Made by a program: the position numbers and the translations under genes. The notes below the pieces were generated by a model. The model worked only from the letters and a program-made list of their open reading frames with translations, ran no database searches and had not been told where the DNA came from. Below, piece after piece: positions 53,261 to 61,247 of a DNA stretch of 64,000 nucleotides; the first letter of the stretch is position 1, and every line of letters begins with the position of its first letter. Source of the DNA: Myxococcus fulvus (GTDB lineage Bacteria > Myxococcota > Myxococcia > Myxococcales > Myxococcaceae); assembly GCF_900111765.1 (NCBI RefSeq), contig NZ_FOIB01000001.1, forward strand, positions 124,001 to 188,000. The letters are read 5' to 3'.

Positions 53261-53277
53261 TTGCCGCGATGCGGCAA
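53261..53277 (-). promoter_or_regulatory. Hairpin in the 5' leader of the Fe-S oxidoreductase gene
   Basis: Perfect seven-base arms TTGCCGC/GCGGCAA around GAT, 43 to 59 bases before the start codon, suitable as an RNA leader hairpin or operator. Confidence 0.5.
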
Positions 53278-53307
53278 AACTTGAGTGCCCGTCAACCCTA
53301 ACAGGGG

Positions 53308-53321
53308 TGATTCTCGAATCA
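53308..53321. promoter_or_regulatory. Palindrome TGATTC-TC-GAATCA
   Basis: Perfect six-base arms with a two-base spacer, 90 bp upstream of the Fe-S oxidoreductase start and next to TTGACG on the minus strand (53290-53295). Its left part shares GTGATTCTCGA with the inverted repeats at 60636 and 63039. Confidence 0.45.
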
Positions 53322-53792
53322 AGCATCGAGCGGGCGGCGTGTCCGGGACTGAAGCACGGCTCGCCGCACTGGGCGAGCAAGCTGGCTCGCTACACCGATT
53401 TACCAACACCCGCACTCCGCGCTCACCAGCTTGAAAACGGCCGAGTGTTGACAGCTGTGTGCTTCCATCCGGCGGGGGTAGGCCCTACCTTGTACGATGG
53501 CGTCCTAGACTGTCCGCCACCAGATGTTGCCCCAACTGGCTGGATTTGTTGGCTTCGTGGCTGGAGGGCAGGCAGGGGAGCAGCGGAGCGAGGTAGGGCC
53601 CGAAACTTTGACGTCCCAAGGGCTTTACAACGCGGAGCGACATGGTCACCATGGCTAGTAAATCGGTCAACGAGTCGTAGCCGGGTACCGCATGGGGCGG
53701 GCCCACGAGGACCGGAAAAGGGGCGTCCGCGGGGAGGCGAGCCGGAAGGCCGTTCACCCTCGTCGAGCGGAGCGCCCGTGGAGGAGCCGGAC

Positions 53793-53957
53793 ATGGTTCA
53801 CGATGACACCACGTACATGGACGATGAGGGGCTGCCGTATGTGGACCTCGCGGAAGATGGCGAGTGCGAGAGCGTGACGCCCGTGGATGGCTCCGCAGGT
53901 GGCCGCAGGTGGGGCTACGCCGAGGAGTCGTGGGGTGGCTGGAACGCGGCGGAGTGA
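53793..53957 (+). CDS. Small acidic protein, possible peptide gene
   Basis: 54-residue ORF with GGAGGAG ten bases before its ATG and a strong terminator hairpin seven bases after its stop, which together argue that it is real. The N-terminal two thirds is very acidic (DDTTYMDDEGLPYVDLAEDG) and the end is Trp/Gly-rich (RRWGYAEESWGGWNAAE). No signal peptide or family. It could be a regulatory small protein or a RiPP-like precursor, but no modifying enzyme is adjacent. Confidence 0.6.
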   Translation: MVHDDTTYMDDEGLPYVDLAEDGECESVTPVDGSAGGRRWGYAEESWGGWNAAE

Positions 53958-54277
53958 CACGCGGCCCCCGCGGCTCGTGGATGCGCGGGGGCATTGCTGA
54001 GACGTCGGTCGGCTCGCGCGGTGGCCCCTTCGTGGTGGCTCCCGGGCCGGTGGGATTTCCCGGACAAGACTCGAATCGCGACGGTGTGCGTCGTCCGCCG
54101 CGTGGGGTGCGGACGGCCCCTCTTGCGTCCGGGGTGTGACTGCCGACATCCTCGACACGCTGGCCTCACCCCCGCGAGGCGCCCCCTGTGTGGTCCACGA
54201 GACTTCCGGCCTTGGCGGACGCCGTCCGCCTGGGGCAGTTCGCGGCAGAATGGTCGTGGGCTCGCACGGGAGCGCGG
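53958..54277. other. 320-bp gap with terminator
   Basis: Holds the terminator at 53964-53992; the rest shows no gene, repeat or RNA. The promoter of the VWA gene presumably lies here. Confidence 0.4.
53964..53992 (+). terminator. Terminator after the small acidic ORF
   Basis: GCCCCCGCG (53964-53972) and CGCGGGGGC (53984-53992) form a nine-base-pair stem with an eleven-base loop, followed by ATTGCTG. Confidence 0.6.
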
Positions 54278-55531
54278 ATGAAGCAGACGGCCTTGGCAGT
54301 GGAGCGGGACGCGGAGCACGGCCGGGAAGTGCTGCTGCTCGTCACGCTGGAGGCGAACGTCGACGCGCCTCGCGCCCCCGTGGCGGTGAACCTGGTGTTG
54401 GATCGCAGCGCCTCCATGCGCGGCATCCCCCTGCTCGCGGCGGTGCAGGCGGCGCAGGCGCTGGTGGAGCGCTCAAGCCCCCGTGACTACCTGGGCCTGC
54501 TCACCTTCGACGCGGAGCCGGAGCAGGTGCTGCCCGTGCGCGCGATGGACGTGCCCGCCAAGGCGGCGCTGCTCAAGGCGCTCTCCCGCCTGGAGTCCGG
54601 CGAGGGCACCGCGCTGCACGAGGCCGTCGAGCGGGGCGCGGACGCCGTGCGCCGCGTGCTCGTCCCCGGCGCGCGGCCGCAGGTGTTGCTGCTCACCGAC
54701 GGCGAGCCGTCCGTCGGCCCGTCGAACCTCTCCGAGTTCAAGACGCTGGGCGCGCGCGTCGTCGAGTCCGGCGTCGTCCTCCACGCGCTGGGCCTGGGGC
54801 GCCACTACCTGCCCGACATCCTGGAGGCGCTCACCAGTCCCTCCGGCACGGGCTTCGTGCACGTGGATGACCCGGAGGGACTGCCCGACGCGGTGGGCTC
54901 GCTGTCCGCGGAGCTGTTCGGCGAGGTGGGCTCGGACGCGCGCGTGTACGTGCTGCCCTCGGGCTTCCTGGAGCTGCGCTGCCGGCACCGCTACCCCGCG
55001 CGGGTGGAGGGGGACGCGATGAGCGCGTCGCTCGGCTCGGTGTCGCAGTCCTTCCCGCGCCGCGTGCTCTTCGCGGGACGTCCGGTGTCCACCGAGTGGA
55101 GCCTGGGCGTGACGACGTCCTTCGTGGAGGGCAGCGACACACGCCGGGGGCCCGTGTCCGTGACGCGCGTGGACACCGACAGCGACCCCGGCCGCTTCGT
55201 GCGCGCGGTGTCCGCGGAGCTGGAGCTGGTCGCCGCCGAGGCCGCCGCGTGGAAGTCGCTGGGACGCCGGCAGCAGTCCGCCGCGGAGCAGGCGCTGGAG
55301 TCCGCGGACCTGGCCCTCTACAAGCTCGCTCGACTGGGCGCGCCGGAGGTGCCCCCGCAGCGCCACCTGGAGCGGCTGGCGGACCTGCGCCGCATCGTCG
55401 AGCGGCGCGCGGCCCAGCCGCAGGCGCTGGTGATGCGCCGCGCGCACTCGGAGGCGTCCCGCATCACCCTGAGCCGCATCGGTCCGGCGCTGCCCCTGCC
55501 CGCCCTGGCGCCCTGGAAGTCGGAGGATTGA
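54278..55531 (+). CDS. VWA-domain protein
   Basis: 417 residues. A von Willebrand factor A domain (about 40-215) has a complete MIDAS: DRSASM, the Thr in GEGTALHEA and Asp in LTDGEPS. The C-terminal half has a beta-rich segment and a helical end. No signal peptide or membrane helix, so cytosolic. VWA proteins of this type often work with MoxR-type ATPases; none is seen here. ATG at 54278 follows CGGGAGCGCGG. Confidence 0.88.
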   Translation: MKQTALAVERDAEHGREVLLLVTLEANVDAPRAPVAVNLVLDRSASMRGIPLLAAVQAAQALVERSSPRDYLGLLTFDAEPEQVLPVRAMDVPAKAALLKALSRLESGEGTALHEAVERGADAVRRVLVPGARPQVLLLTDGEPSVGPSNLSEFKTLGARVVESGVVLHALGLGRHYLPDILEALTSPSGTGFVHVDDPEGLPDAVGSLSAELFGEVGSDARVYVLPSGFLELRCRHRYPARVEGDAMSASLGSVSQSFPRRVLFAGRPVSTEWSLGVTTSFVEGSDTRRGPVSVTRVDTDSDPGRFVRAVSAELELVAAEAAAWKSLGRRQQSAAEQALESADLALYKLARLGAPEVPPQRHLERLADLRRIVERRAAQPQALVMRRAHSEASRITLSRIGPALPLPALAPWKSED

Positions 55532-55714
55532 GGCTCGGCCGCCTGCCCCTCCCGGGTGGGCCACCCTCTTGTTGGCGCGGGTGTGTGTGCCTCGTTACCT
55601 CCCTGGACCCCAGCCGGGCGCGGGGAATGTCCGCCCGCCTGGGAGGTTCTGGCACGGACGTGGTCCCCACGCCGATGCTGGCGGGCCCGTCTCGGCTGGG
55701 TTAACGGGAGGCGC

Positions 55715-58018
55715 ATGAAGCACTCGGTGTCCAAGAGGTTCGCCCTGGTGGGCGGTATCGGTCTGTGGCTGACGGCGGCGGTGGCGCAGGCGGCGCTGCC
55801 TCCCTCCGCGGTGGCCACGGGCGCGCCCGACGAGGGCGACCCGCGCATCGAGGCGGCGCTGCTGGTGGACTCCACCCAGGTGAAGCCGGGCGACACCTTC
55901 CGCGTGGGTGTGCGCTTCCGTCTGGACCCGGGCTGGCATGTCTACTGGAAGAACCCGGGCGACTCCGGCCTGGAGACGGACATCGCGTGGGACACGCCCG
56001 GCTCCACCGTGGGCGCGCTCCAGTGGCCGTTCCCGAGCACCTTCCGCACCCCGGATGGCTTCATCACCACGCATGGCTACGAGGGTGAGGTGCTCCTGTT
56101 CGCGCAGGCGCGCGCCTCCGAGCAGGCCTCGGGCTCGCTCAACCTGTCGGCCGCGGTGAACGCGCTGGTGTGCGAGGTGCACTGCATCCCCGCGGACCTG
56201 ATGCTCACGCGCTCCATCCCGGTGGGGCCCGCGACGGTGGCGGACGCCGAGGCCGCGCCCACGTTCGACGCGGCGACGGCGCAGGTGCCTCGTCCGACGA
56301 AGGACACGGGCCACACGGCGGTGCTCGCGCTGGACGCGAAGGAACTCACCGCCGGCAAGGAGTTCACCGGCACCGTCACGCTGACGGGCGGCGCTGGCGT
56401 GCCCGCGACGGAGAAGGACTTCTTCGTCCCCGAGCGCAACCCCGGCGTGGACAAGGTCACGCTCACGCAGACGGCCCCGGGCCGCTACGCGTTGAAGGGC
56501 AAGGCGGAGCCGGACGCGCCGGAGGCCGAGCCGCGCCTCAAGGGTGTGCTGCGGCTGGGCACGAAGGCCACGGGCTATCAGGCGCTCGAGGTGGACCTGG
56601 CCCTGGCGCCCTTCGTGGCGGCGGCGCCGGGCCTGGCGCCGACGGTGGTGGCGAAGGCGCCCTCCATCAAGGACGCCATCGCCGCGGTGAAGCCGGTGAC
56701 GAGCGCCGCGCCGCCCGCGCCCCAGGAGGCGCCCATGGGCCTGGGCATGGCGCTGTTGTTCGCGTTCCTGGGCGGCGCGCTGCTCAACCTGATGCCGTGT
56801 GTGTTCCCGGTGCTGGCGCTCAAGGCCTACGGCTTCACGCGCATGGTGCGCCAGGAGCAGGGCCGGGTGGGCGCGCACGCGGCGGCGTACGCGGGTGGAA
56901 TCGTGGCCAGCATGCTGGCGCTCGCGGGCGCGGTGCTGGCGGTGCGCGCGGGCGGTGCGGGCGTGGGCTGGGGCTTCCAGTTCCAGGAGCCGCTCTTCGT
57001 CGCGGCGGTGAGCGCGGTGCTGGTGGCGTTCGCGCTCAACCTCTTCGGTGTCTTCAACGTGGGCCTGGACGGCACGGCGCTCGCGGGCAAGGTGGACCAG
57101 AGCCACGGGCTGATGCACAGCGCGGGCGAGGGTGTGCTCGCGGTGGTGCTGGCCACGCCCTGCTCGGCGCCGCTCCTGGGCACGGCGGTGGGCTTCGCCT
57201 TCGCGGCGGGTCCGCTGACGGTGCTCGCGGTGTTCACCGCGCTGGGCCTGGGGCTCGCGCTGCCGTTCTGTCTTTTGGTGCTGGTGCCGGGGCTGGCGCA
57301 GAAGCTGCCGAAGCCGGGCGCGTGGATGGAGCGCTTCAAGCAGGTGCTGGGCTTCGCGCTCCTGGGCACCACGGTGTGGCTGGTGTGGGTGATGGGCGGC
57401 CTTGCCGGCGTGGACGGCATGGCGCGGCTGCTCGCGTTCCTCGTGGCGGTGGGCCTGGGCACGTGGGTGTATGGCCAGTCGCAGCTGCAGGAGGGTGGCA
57501 AGCGCTGGGCGTCGCTGGGCATCGCGGCGGTGGTGCTGGTCGGCTCGGGCGTGGCGGCGCTGCGCTTCGATGAGGCGGCGGCTCCGGCGGCGAAGGCGTC
57601 CTCCACCGTGGCGATGGCGCAGCCGTGGAGCGATGAGGCGGTGGCCTCCGCGCTGGCGGCGGGGCAGCCGGTGTTCATCGACTTCACCGCGGACTGGTGC
57701 CTCACCTGCAAGTTCAACGAGCGCACGGTGCTGTCGCGCGAGGAGGTTCGCGCCGCGTTCACCGAGCACCAGGTGGCCTTCTTCGTGGCGGACTGGACGC
57801 GTCGTGACGCGCGCATCACCGCGCGGCTGGCGGACCATGGGCGCGCGGGTGTGCCCATGTACCTGGTGCTGAGCCCGAGCGCGCCGGACAAGCCGGAGGT
57901 GCTGCCGGAGCTGCTCACGGTGGACTCGGTGGTGGACTCGGTGAAGCGCGCGTCGGCGTGCTCGCCGCGTCCGGACGGCTCGAAGGTGTTGTGCGCCGCG
58001 CAGCTGCCGCGGCCTTGA
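55715..58018 (+). CDS. dsbD: DsbD-family thiol:disulfide interchange protein
   Basis: 767 residues, three-part reductant transporter. Signal peptide ends VAQAA; a periplasmic N-terminal domain has the pair Cys-x3-Cys in NALVCEVHCIP; the membrane domain (about 345-590) has redox Cys in NLMPCVFPVLALKAYG and ATPCSAPLLG; the C-terminal thioredoxin domain has DWCLTCKF near 662. It moves electrons from cytoplasmic thioredoxin to periplasmic proteins. The N-terminal domain is of the ScsB-like type. ATG at 55715 has GGGAGGCGC. The PRX-like gene 55 bp downstream is the likely electron acceptor. Confidence 0.93.
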   Translation: MKHSVSKRFALVGGIGLWLTAAVAQAALPPSAVATGAPDEGDPRIEAALLVDSTQVKPGDTFRVGVRFRLDPGWHVYWKNPGDSGLETDIAWDTPGSTVGALQWPFPSTFRTPDGFITTHGYEGEVLLFAQARASEQASGSLNLSAAVNALVCEVHCIPADLMLTRSIPVGPATVADAEAAPTFDAATAQVPRPTKDTGHTAVLALDAKELTAGKEFTGTVTLTGGAGVPATEKDFFVPERNPGVDKVTLTQTAPGRYALKGKAEPDAPEAEPRLKGVLRLGTKATGYQALEVDLALAPFVAAAPGLAPTVVAKAPSIKDAIAAVKPVTSAAPPAPQEAPMGLGMALLFAFLGGALLNLMPCVFPVLALKAYGFTRMVRQEQGRVGAHAAAYAGGIVASMLALAGAVLAVRAGGAGVGWGFQFQEPLFVAAVSAVLVAFALNLFGVFNVGLDGTALAGKVDQSHGLMHSAGEGVLAVVLATPCSAPLLGTAVGFAFAAGPLTVLAVFTALGLGLALPFCLLVLVPGLAQKLPKPGAWMERFKQVLGFALLGTTVWLVWVMGGLAGVDGMARLLAFLVAVGLGTWVYGQSQLQEGGKRWASLGIAAVVLVGSGVAALRFDEAAAPAAKASSTVAMAQPWSDEAVASALAAGQPVFIDFTADWCLTCKFNERTVLSREEVRAAFTEHQVAFFVADWTRRDARITARLADHGRAGVPMYLVLSPSAPDKPEVLPELLTVDSVVDSVKRASACSPRPDGSKVLCAAQLPRP

Positions 58019-58073
58019 TGCATCCGAAGTCATCCGCAGTCATGTCATGCAGTCCCCAACCTGGAGGAACGTC

Positions 58074-58655
58074 ATGAAGCAGGTCTTCACCGCTCTCGCG
58101 CTCGGCTCGCTGTTCGTGGGCATGCCCGCCCTCGCGGATGCCGAGGTCGGCAAGCCCGCTCCCGCCTTCACGCTGAAGGACGAGTCGGGCAAGGAGCACT
58201 CGCTGTCGAAGTACAAGGGCAAGGTGGTGGTGCTCGAGTGGACCAACCCCGAGTGCCCCTTCGTGAAGCGCCACTACGAGGCGGACACGATGACCCAGAC
58301 GCTCAAGGGCTTCGATGCCCAGAAGGTCGTGTGGCTGGCGGTGGACTCCACGGCACACAACACGCCGGAGAAGTCCGCGGCCTGGAAGAAGACGGAGGGC
58401 TTCGCCTACCCGGTGCTCCAGGACGCGAGCGGCACCACGGGCAAGGCGTATGGCGCCAAGACGACGCCGCACATGTACATCATCGACACCGAGGGCGTGG
58501 TCCGCTACGCGGGCGCCATCGACGATGACCCGCGCGGCAAGAACGACAAGAAGGTCAACCACGTGCAGACCGCCGTGGACGCGGTACTCAACGGCAAGCC
58601 CGTGCCCGCCTCCACCACCACGCCCTACGGCTGCTCGGTGAAGTACAAGAGCTGA
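58074..58655 (+). CDS. Exported thioredoxin-fold PRX-like protein
   Basis: 193 residues. Signal peptide cleaved near PALADA. Thioredoxin fold of the PRX_like1 type: VGKPAPAFTLKDESGK, WTNPECPFVKRHY with a single active Cys, YGAKTTPHMYIID. A further Cys near the end (PYGCSVKY) may resolve it. Periplasmic peroxide or disulfide reductant, probably recycled by DsbD from the same operon. ATG at 58074 has GGAGG; a terminator follows. Confidence 0.88.
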   Translation: MKQVFTALALGSLFVGMPALADAEVGKPAPAFTLKDESGKEHSLSKYKGKVVVLEWTNPECPFVKRHYEADTMTQTLKGFDAQKVVWLAVDSTAHNTPEKSAAWKKTEGFAYPVLQDASGTTGKAYGAKTTPHMYIIDTEGVVRYAGAIDDDPRGKNDKKVNHVQTAVDAVLNGKPVPASTTTPYGCSVKYKS

Positions 58656-58681
58656 AGACGCTGACCTCCGCGTGGCACCCA

Positions 58682-58711
58682 GGGCCCTCTTCCCAGCCGG
58701 GAGGAGGGCCT
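58682..58711 (+). terminator. Terminator after the dsbD operon
   Basis: GGGCCCTCTTCCC and GGGAGGAGGGCC pair over about 12 bases (one G-U) around AGCC, followed by TTCGTGTTTC; it may also serve the convergent MFS gene that ends at 58729. Confidence 0.65.
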
Positions 58712-58728
58712 TCGTGTTTCGGCGGGGC

Positions 58729-60198
58729 TCATTCGGGGCGACGTGTCAGCCGTGTGAGGGGTTCTCGAGCAGCGGGCCGCTCGTGGCGAGGCGGCCTTGG
58801 CTCCACCCGGCCCACATCGCGAGGCAGCATGAGGAGGGAGCACAGCGCTCCCACGCCACACAGGCCCGCGGAGACCCAGAGTGCCTCGCGCGTCCCCTGG
58901 AGGAACGCGTCCCCCGACTTGTTCGCGAGCCCTCCGAGCAACGGCAACAGCGCCACCGCGAGCAGGCCCGCGATGCGCGCCACCGCGTTGTTCACGCCCG
59001 AGGCGATGCCCGCGTGTCGGTCCTCCACCGCGCCGAGCACCACCGCCGTCAGCGGCCCCACGGTGAGGCTCAATCCCAGGCCCAGCACGAGGACTCCTGG
59101 CAGCACCGTGTCCACGTAGCCACCGCCACGGTGCAGCCGCGTGAGCAGCGCCATGCCGACGCCCGCGAGCAGCGGCCCCGCCGTCATCAACGGACGCGCG
59201 CCGATGCGGCCCGCGAGCCTTCCCACGAGCGGAGACAGCGTGAGCAACAGCACGGTGATGGGCAGCAGGGACGCACCCGCGGCGAGCGCCGAGTAGCCGA
59301 GCTGTTGCTGCAGCGCGAGGATGAGCAGGAAGCTCACGCCGCCCAGCGCGAAGTACACCGCGAGCGTGGTGAGGTTGGCGCCGGAGAACGTCCGTGAACG
59401 GAACAGTCCGAGCGGGAGCATCGGATGTTTCGCGCGTGCTTCGATGACGAGGAACGCGACCAGGAGCGCCACGCCTCCCACGGCGGCGAGCACGGGCGCG
59501 ATGGACCAGCCTCGCGAGGGACCTTCGATGAGCGCGTAGATGACGCCGCCCAGTCCGAGTGCCGCGGTGATGGAGCCCGCGAGGTCCAGCCTTCGGGTGT
59601 CTCGCGTGGGTCGGTCATCCGGCACGTAGCGGAGGGCCGCCCAGACGGCGAGCACGGCGATGGGGATGTTGAGGAAGAACACCCAGCGCCAGGACGCTGC
59701 GTCCACCAGCCAGCCACCGAGCAGCGGACCCAAGGCCGTGGTGACACCCGAAAGCCCCGCCCATGCGGCCACCGCGCGCTGTCGGTCCGCCTCGGGAAAG
59801 GAGGTGCGCAGGAGCGCGAGGCTCGCGGGCACCAGCAGCGCCGCGCCCATGCCTTGCGCCGCGCGGAAGAGGGCGAGCGTCCAGGCGTTGGGGGCCAGGC
59901 CGCACAGGACGGACATGAGCGTGAAGGCCACCAGGCCGAGCACGAAGACGCGCCGCTGTCCCCACGCATCGCCGAGCGCGCCGCCCGTGAGCACGAGCGA
60001 GCCGAGTGTGAGCAGGTAGGCATCCACGGCCCACTGGAGGCCGGCGAGGCCCGTGTGCAGCTCGCGACCGAGCGCCGGCAGCGCGACGTTGACGGCCGTG
60101 GAGTCGAGGAAGGCCATGCCGCTGCCGAGCACGCTGGCCAGCAGCACCCCGTGCCCGCGGGTGCTGGCGTAGGCCACGGACGTGGTGTCGGGAGGCAT
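58729..60198 (-). CDS. MFS multidrug transporter, DHA2 (EmrB/QacA) family
   Basis: 489 residues with about 14 predicted helices. Motifs: SGMAFLDSTAVNVALPALG (DHA2 motif D1), WAVDAYLLTLGSLVLTGG, GDAWGQRRVF (motif A) and, in the fifth helix, LGPLLGGWLVDAASWRWVF (motif C). Exports drugs or metabolites with proton exchange. The ATG at 60198 (MPPDTTS) is preferred over a longer in-frame extension. Divergent from the UBP zinc-finger gene with 149 bp between. Confidence 0.93.
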   Translation of the reverse strand: MPPDTTSVAYASTRGHGVLLASVLGSGMAFLDSTAVNVALPALGRELHTGLAGLQWAVDAYLLTLGSLVLTGGALGDAWGQRRVFVLGLVAFTLMSVLCGLAPNAWTLALFRAAQGMGAALLVPASLALLRTSFPEADRQRAVAAWAGLSGVTTALGPLLGGWLVDAASWRWVFFLNIPIAVLAVWAALRYVPDDRPTRDTRRLDLAGSITAALGLGGVIYALIEGPSRGWSIAPVLAAVGGVALLVAFLVIEARAKHPMLPLGLFRSRTFSGANLTTLAVYFALGGVSFLLILALQQQLGYSALAAGASLLPITVLLLTLSPLVGRLAGRIGARPLMTAGPLLAGVGMALLTRLHRGGGYVDTVLPGVLVLGLGLSLTVGPLTAVVLGAVEDRHAGIASGVNNAVARIAGLLAVALLPLLGGLANKSGDAFLQGTREALWVSAGLCGVGALCSLLMLPRDVGRVEPRPPRHERPAAREPLTRLTRRPE

Positions 60199-60347
60199 AC
60201 GCTTCAGCGTGGGACGTGCGTCGTCATCGTGCCACGGCGGGCTTCGAGGAGCCGTGAGCCTGTCTGCCCGGATGCCCAGCACATGGTGGAGCGAAGGCCC
60301 CGTGCACACCCTGTCCGCGGACAACGTGTTTCGAATGGAGACGAGCG

Positions 60348-60641
60348 ATGGCGACCGAGTGCAAGCACATCGAGCAGGCGGGCAACCCCGAGCCGCGGAC
60401 CAACGGCTGCGAGGAGTGCATGAAGATGAATGCCCAGTGGGTCCACCTCCGGCGCTGCCTGGAGTGCGGGCACGTGGGGTGCTGCGACTCGTCGCCGAAC
60501 AAGCACGCGACGAAGCACTTCCATCAGACGAAGCACCCCGTGGTGCAGTCGTTCGAGCCGGGTGAGACGTGGGTGTGGTGCTTCGAGGACCGGCTCTTCC
60601 TGGACGACAGGCCCCAGCAGGAGGAAGGCTCTCGCGCCTAA
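60348..60641 (+). CDS. UBP-type zinc-finger protein
   Basis: 97 residues, almost entirely one zf-UBP domain with Cys and His ligands in order: ECKH, NGCEECMKM, LRRCLECGHVGCCD, HATKHFHQTKHP. In eukaryotes the domain binds the C-terminus of ubiquitin; bacterial stand-alone versions are of unknown function. GGAG precedes the ATG. Its last codons and stop overlap the left 27-bp inverted repeat (60636-60662). Confidence 0.93.
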   Translation: MATECKHIEQAGNPEPRTNGCEECMKMNAQWVHLRRCLECGHVGCCDSSPNKHATKHFHQTKHPVVQSFEPGETWVWCFEDRLFLDDRPQQEEGSRA

Positions 60642-60662
60642 ACCAACGATCGTGATTCTCGA
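60636..60662 (+). repeat. Left 27-bp inverted repeat of a 2.4-kb segment
   Basis: GCCTAAACCAACGATCGTGA followed by TTCTCGA (60636-60662) matches the reverse complement of 63039-63065 at 24 of 27 positions. Both copies overlap the end of a gene (Ala codon and stop) and face each other. Sequences beyond the 27 bp are unrelated. Confidence 0.8.
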
Positions 60663-60668
60663 ACGGCC

Positions 60669-61183
60669 TCAGGCGATGAGCCTGCGGTCGGTGCGGCGCA
60701 AGGCAGGACGACCAGTTGCTGCCCAGGTCGCTCTCCCATCAGGGGCGCGGCAAGAGCCTGGGCTGGGCCTGTGGGTTGTCTTGAGCGCCTCAACACCACG
60801 CTGCCTGATGTGGCCCTCGCGCCGCGTGCATGAGAACACCAGCGACGTCTCGATGCGGCTCACCTCCGGCCGGCTCGTGAAGGACAGGATGGTCAGCCGC
60901 CGCAGGTGCGCGGTGTCCCGGCACACCACGTGGACGACGAAGTCCGTGGTGCCGCCGAGGCAGTAGCCAGCCACCGTCTCCGGCAGAGAGCGCAGGGGGG
61001 CTCCGATGTTGCCGAAGGCCTCACCCACGTGGAGGCGGAGCTGGACGGCGATGAGCGCCTGCAGGCATCAGGCACGACGAGGGGGGCGAGCCACACCTGC
61101 GCGGCCAGTTCCTTGTTGGACAGCCGAGCATTGTTCTGGAGGGCGGTGAGAATCGCGCGATCGATTCGGTCGAGCTGGGGCAT
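60669..61183 (-). pseudogene. Broken Lrp/AsnC-family regulator
   Basis: The first frame from ATG 61183 encodes a good Lrp N-terminus (MPQLDRIDRAILTALQNNAR, LSNKELAAQVWLAP). At a run of six C the frame must shift by one base to continue as SSCL, as in intact Lrp proteins. The next part of the wing and linker (roughly 25-30 residues) is missing, and a further frame change is needed to reach a normal effector-binding domain: LQALIAVQLRLHVGEAFG, SLPETVAGYCLGGTTDFVVH and SRPEVSRIETSLVF. One frameshift could be a sequencing error, but not the deletion. Frame after the domain stays open to a stop at 60669. It is divergent from the hydrolase gene, whose regulator it may once have been. Confidence 0.8.
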
Positions 61184-61201
61184 CGAGGTCTCTCGGACGA
61201 A

Positions 61202-61240
61202 TTCTATTCGATGGAAGGGCGGCAGACCGAACTTCTATTC
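61202..61240. promoter_or_regulatory. Direct repeats TTCTATTC in the Lrp/hydrolase divergent promoter
   Basis: TTCTATTC occurs at 61202-61209 and 61233-61240, 31 bp apart (about three helical turns), in an A+T-rich 64-bp divergent spacer. Same-face spacing fits Lrp-type operator binding. Confidence 0.4.
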
Positions 61241-61247
61241 TGCGTTC

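Larger units (their letters stand above)
53219..53792. promoter_or_regulatory. 574-bp A+T-richer region with several palindromes
   Basis: Divergent interval with lower G+C than its neighbours. It includes TTGCCGC-GAT-GCGGCAA (53261-53277), TGATTC-TC-GAATCA (53308-53321), a TTGACA box at 53448 and GGTAGG-C-CCTACC (53477-53489). Open frames passing through it lack coding character. It probably holds promoters of the Fe-S oxidoreductase (minus) and the small acidic ORF (plus). Confidence 0.5.

Noticed and set aside
53307-53792. Upstream extension of the small acidic ORF to a 216-codon frame
   Set aside because: The upstream part is A+T-richer, irregular in codon use and full of palindromes; only the part from 53793 has a proper ribosome binding site.
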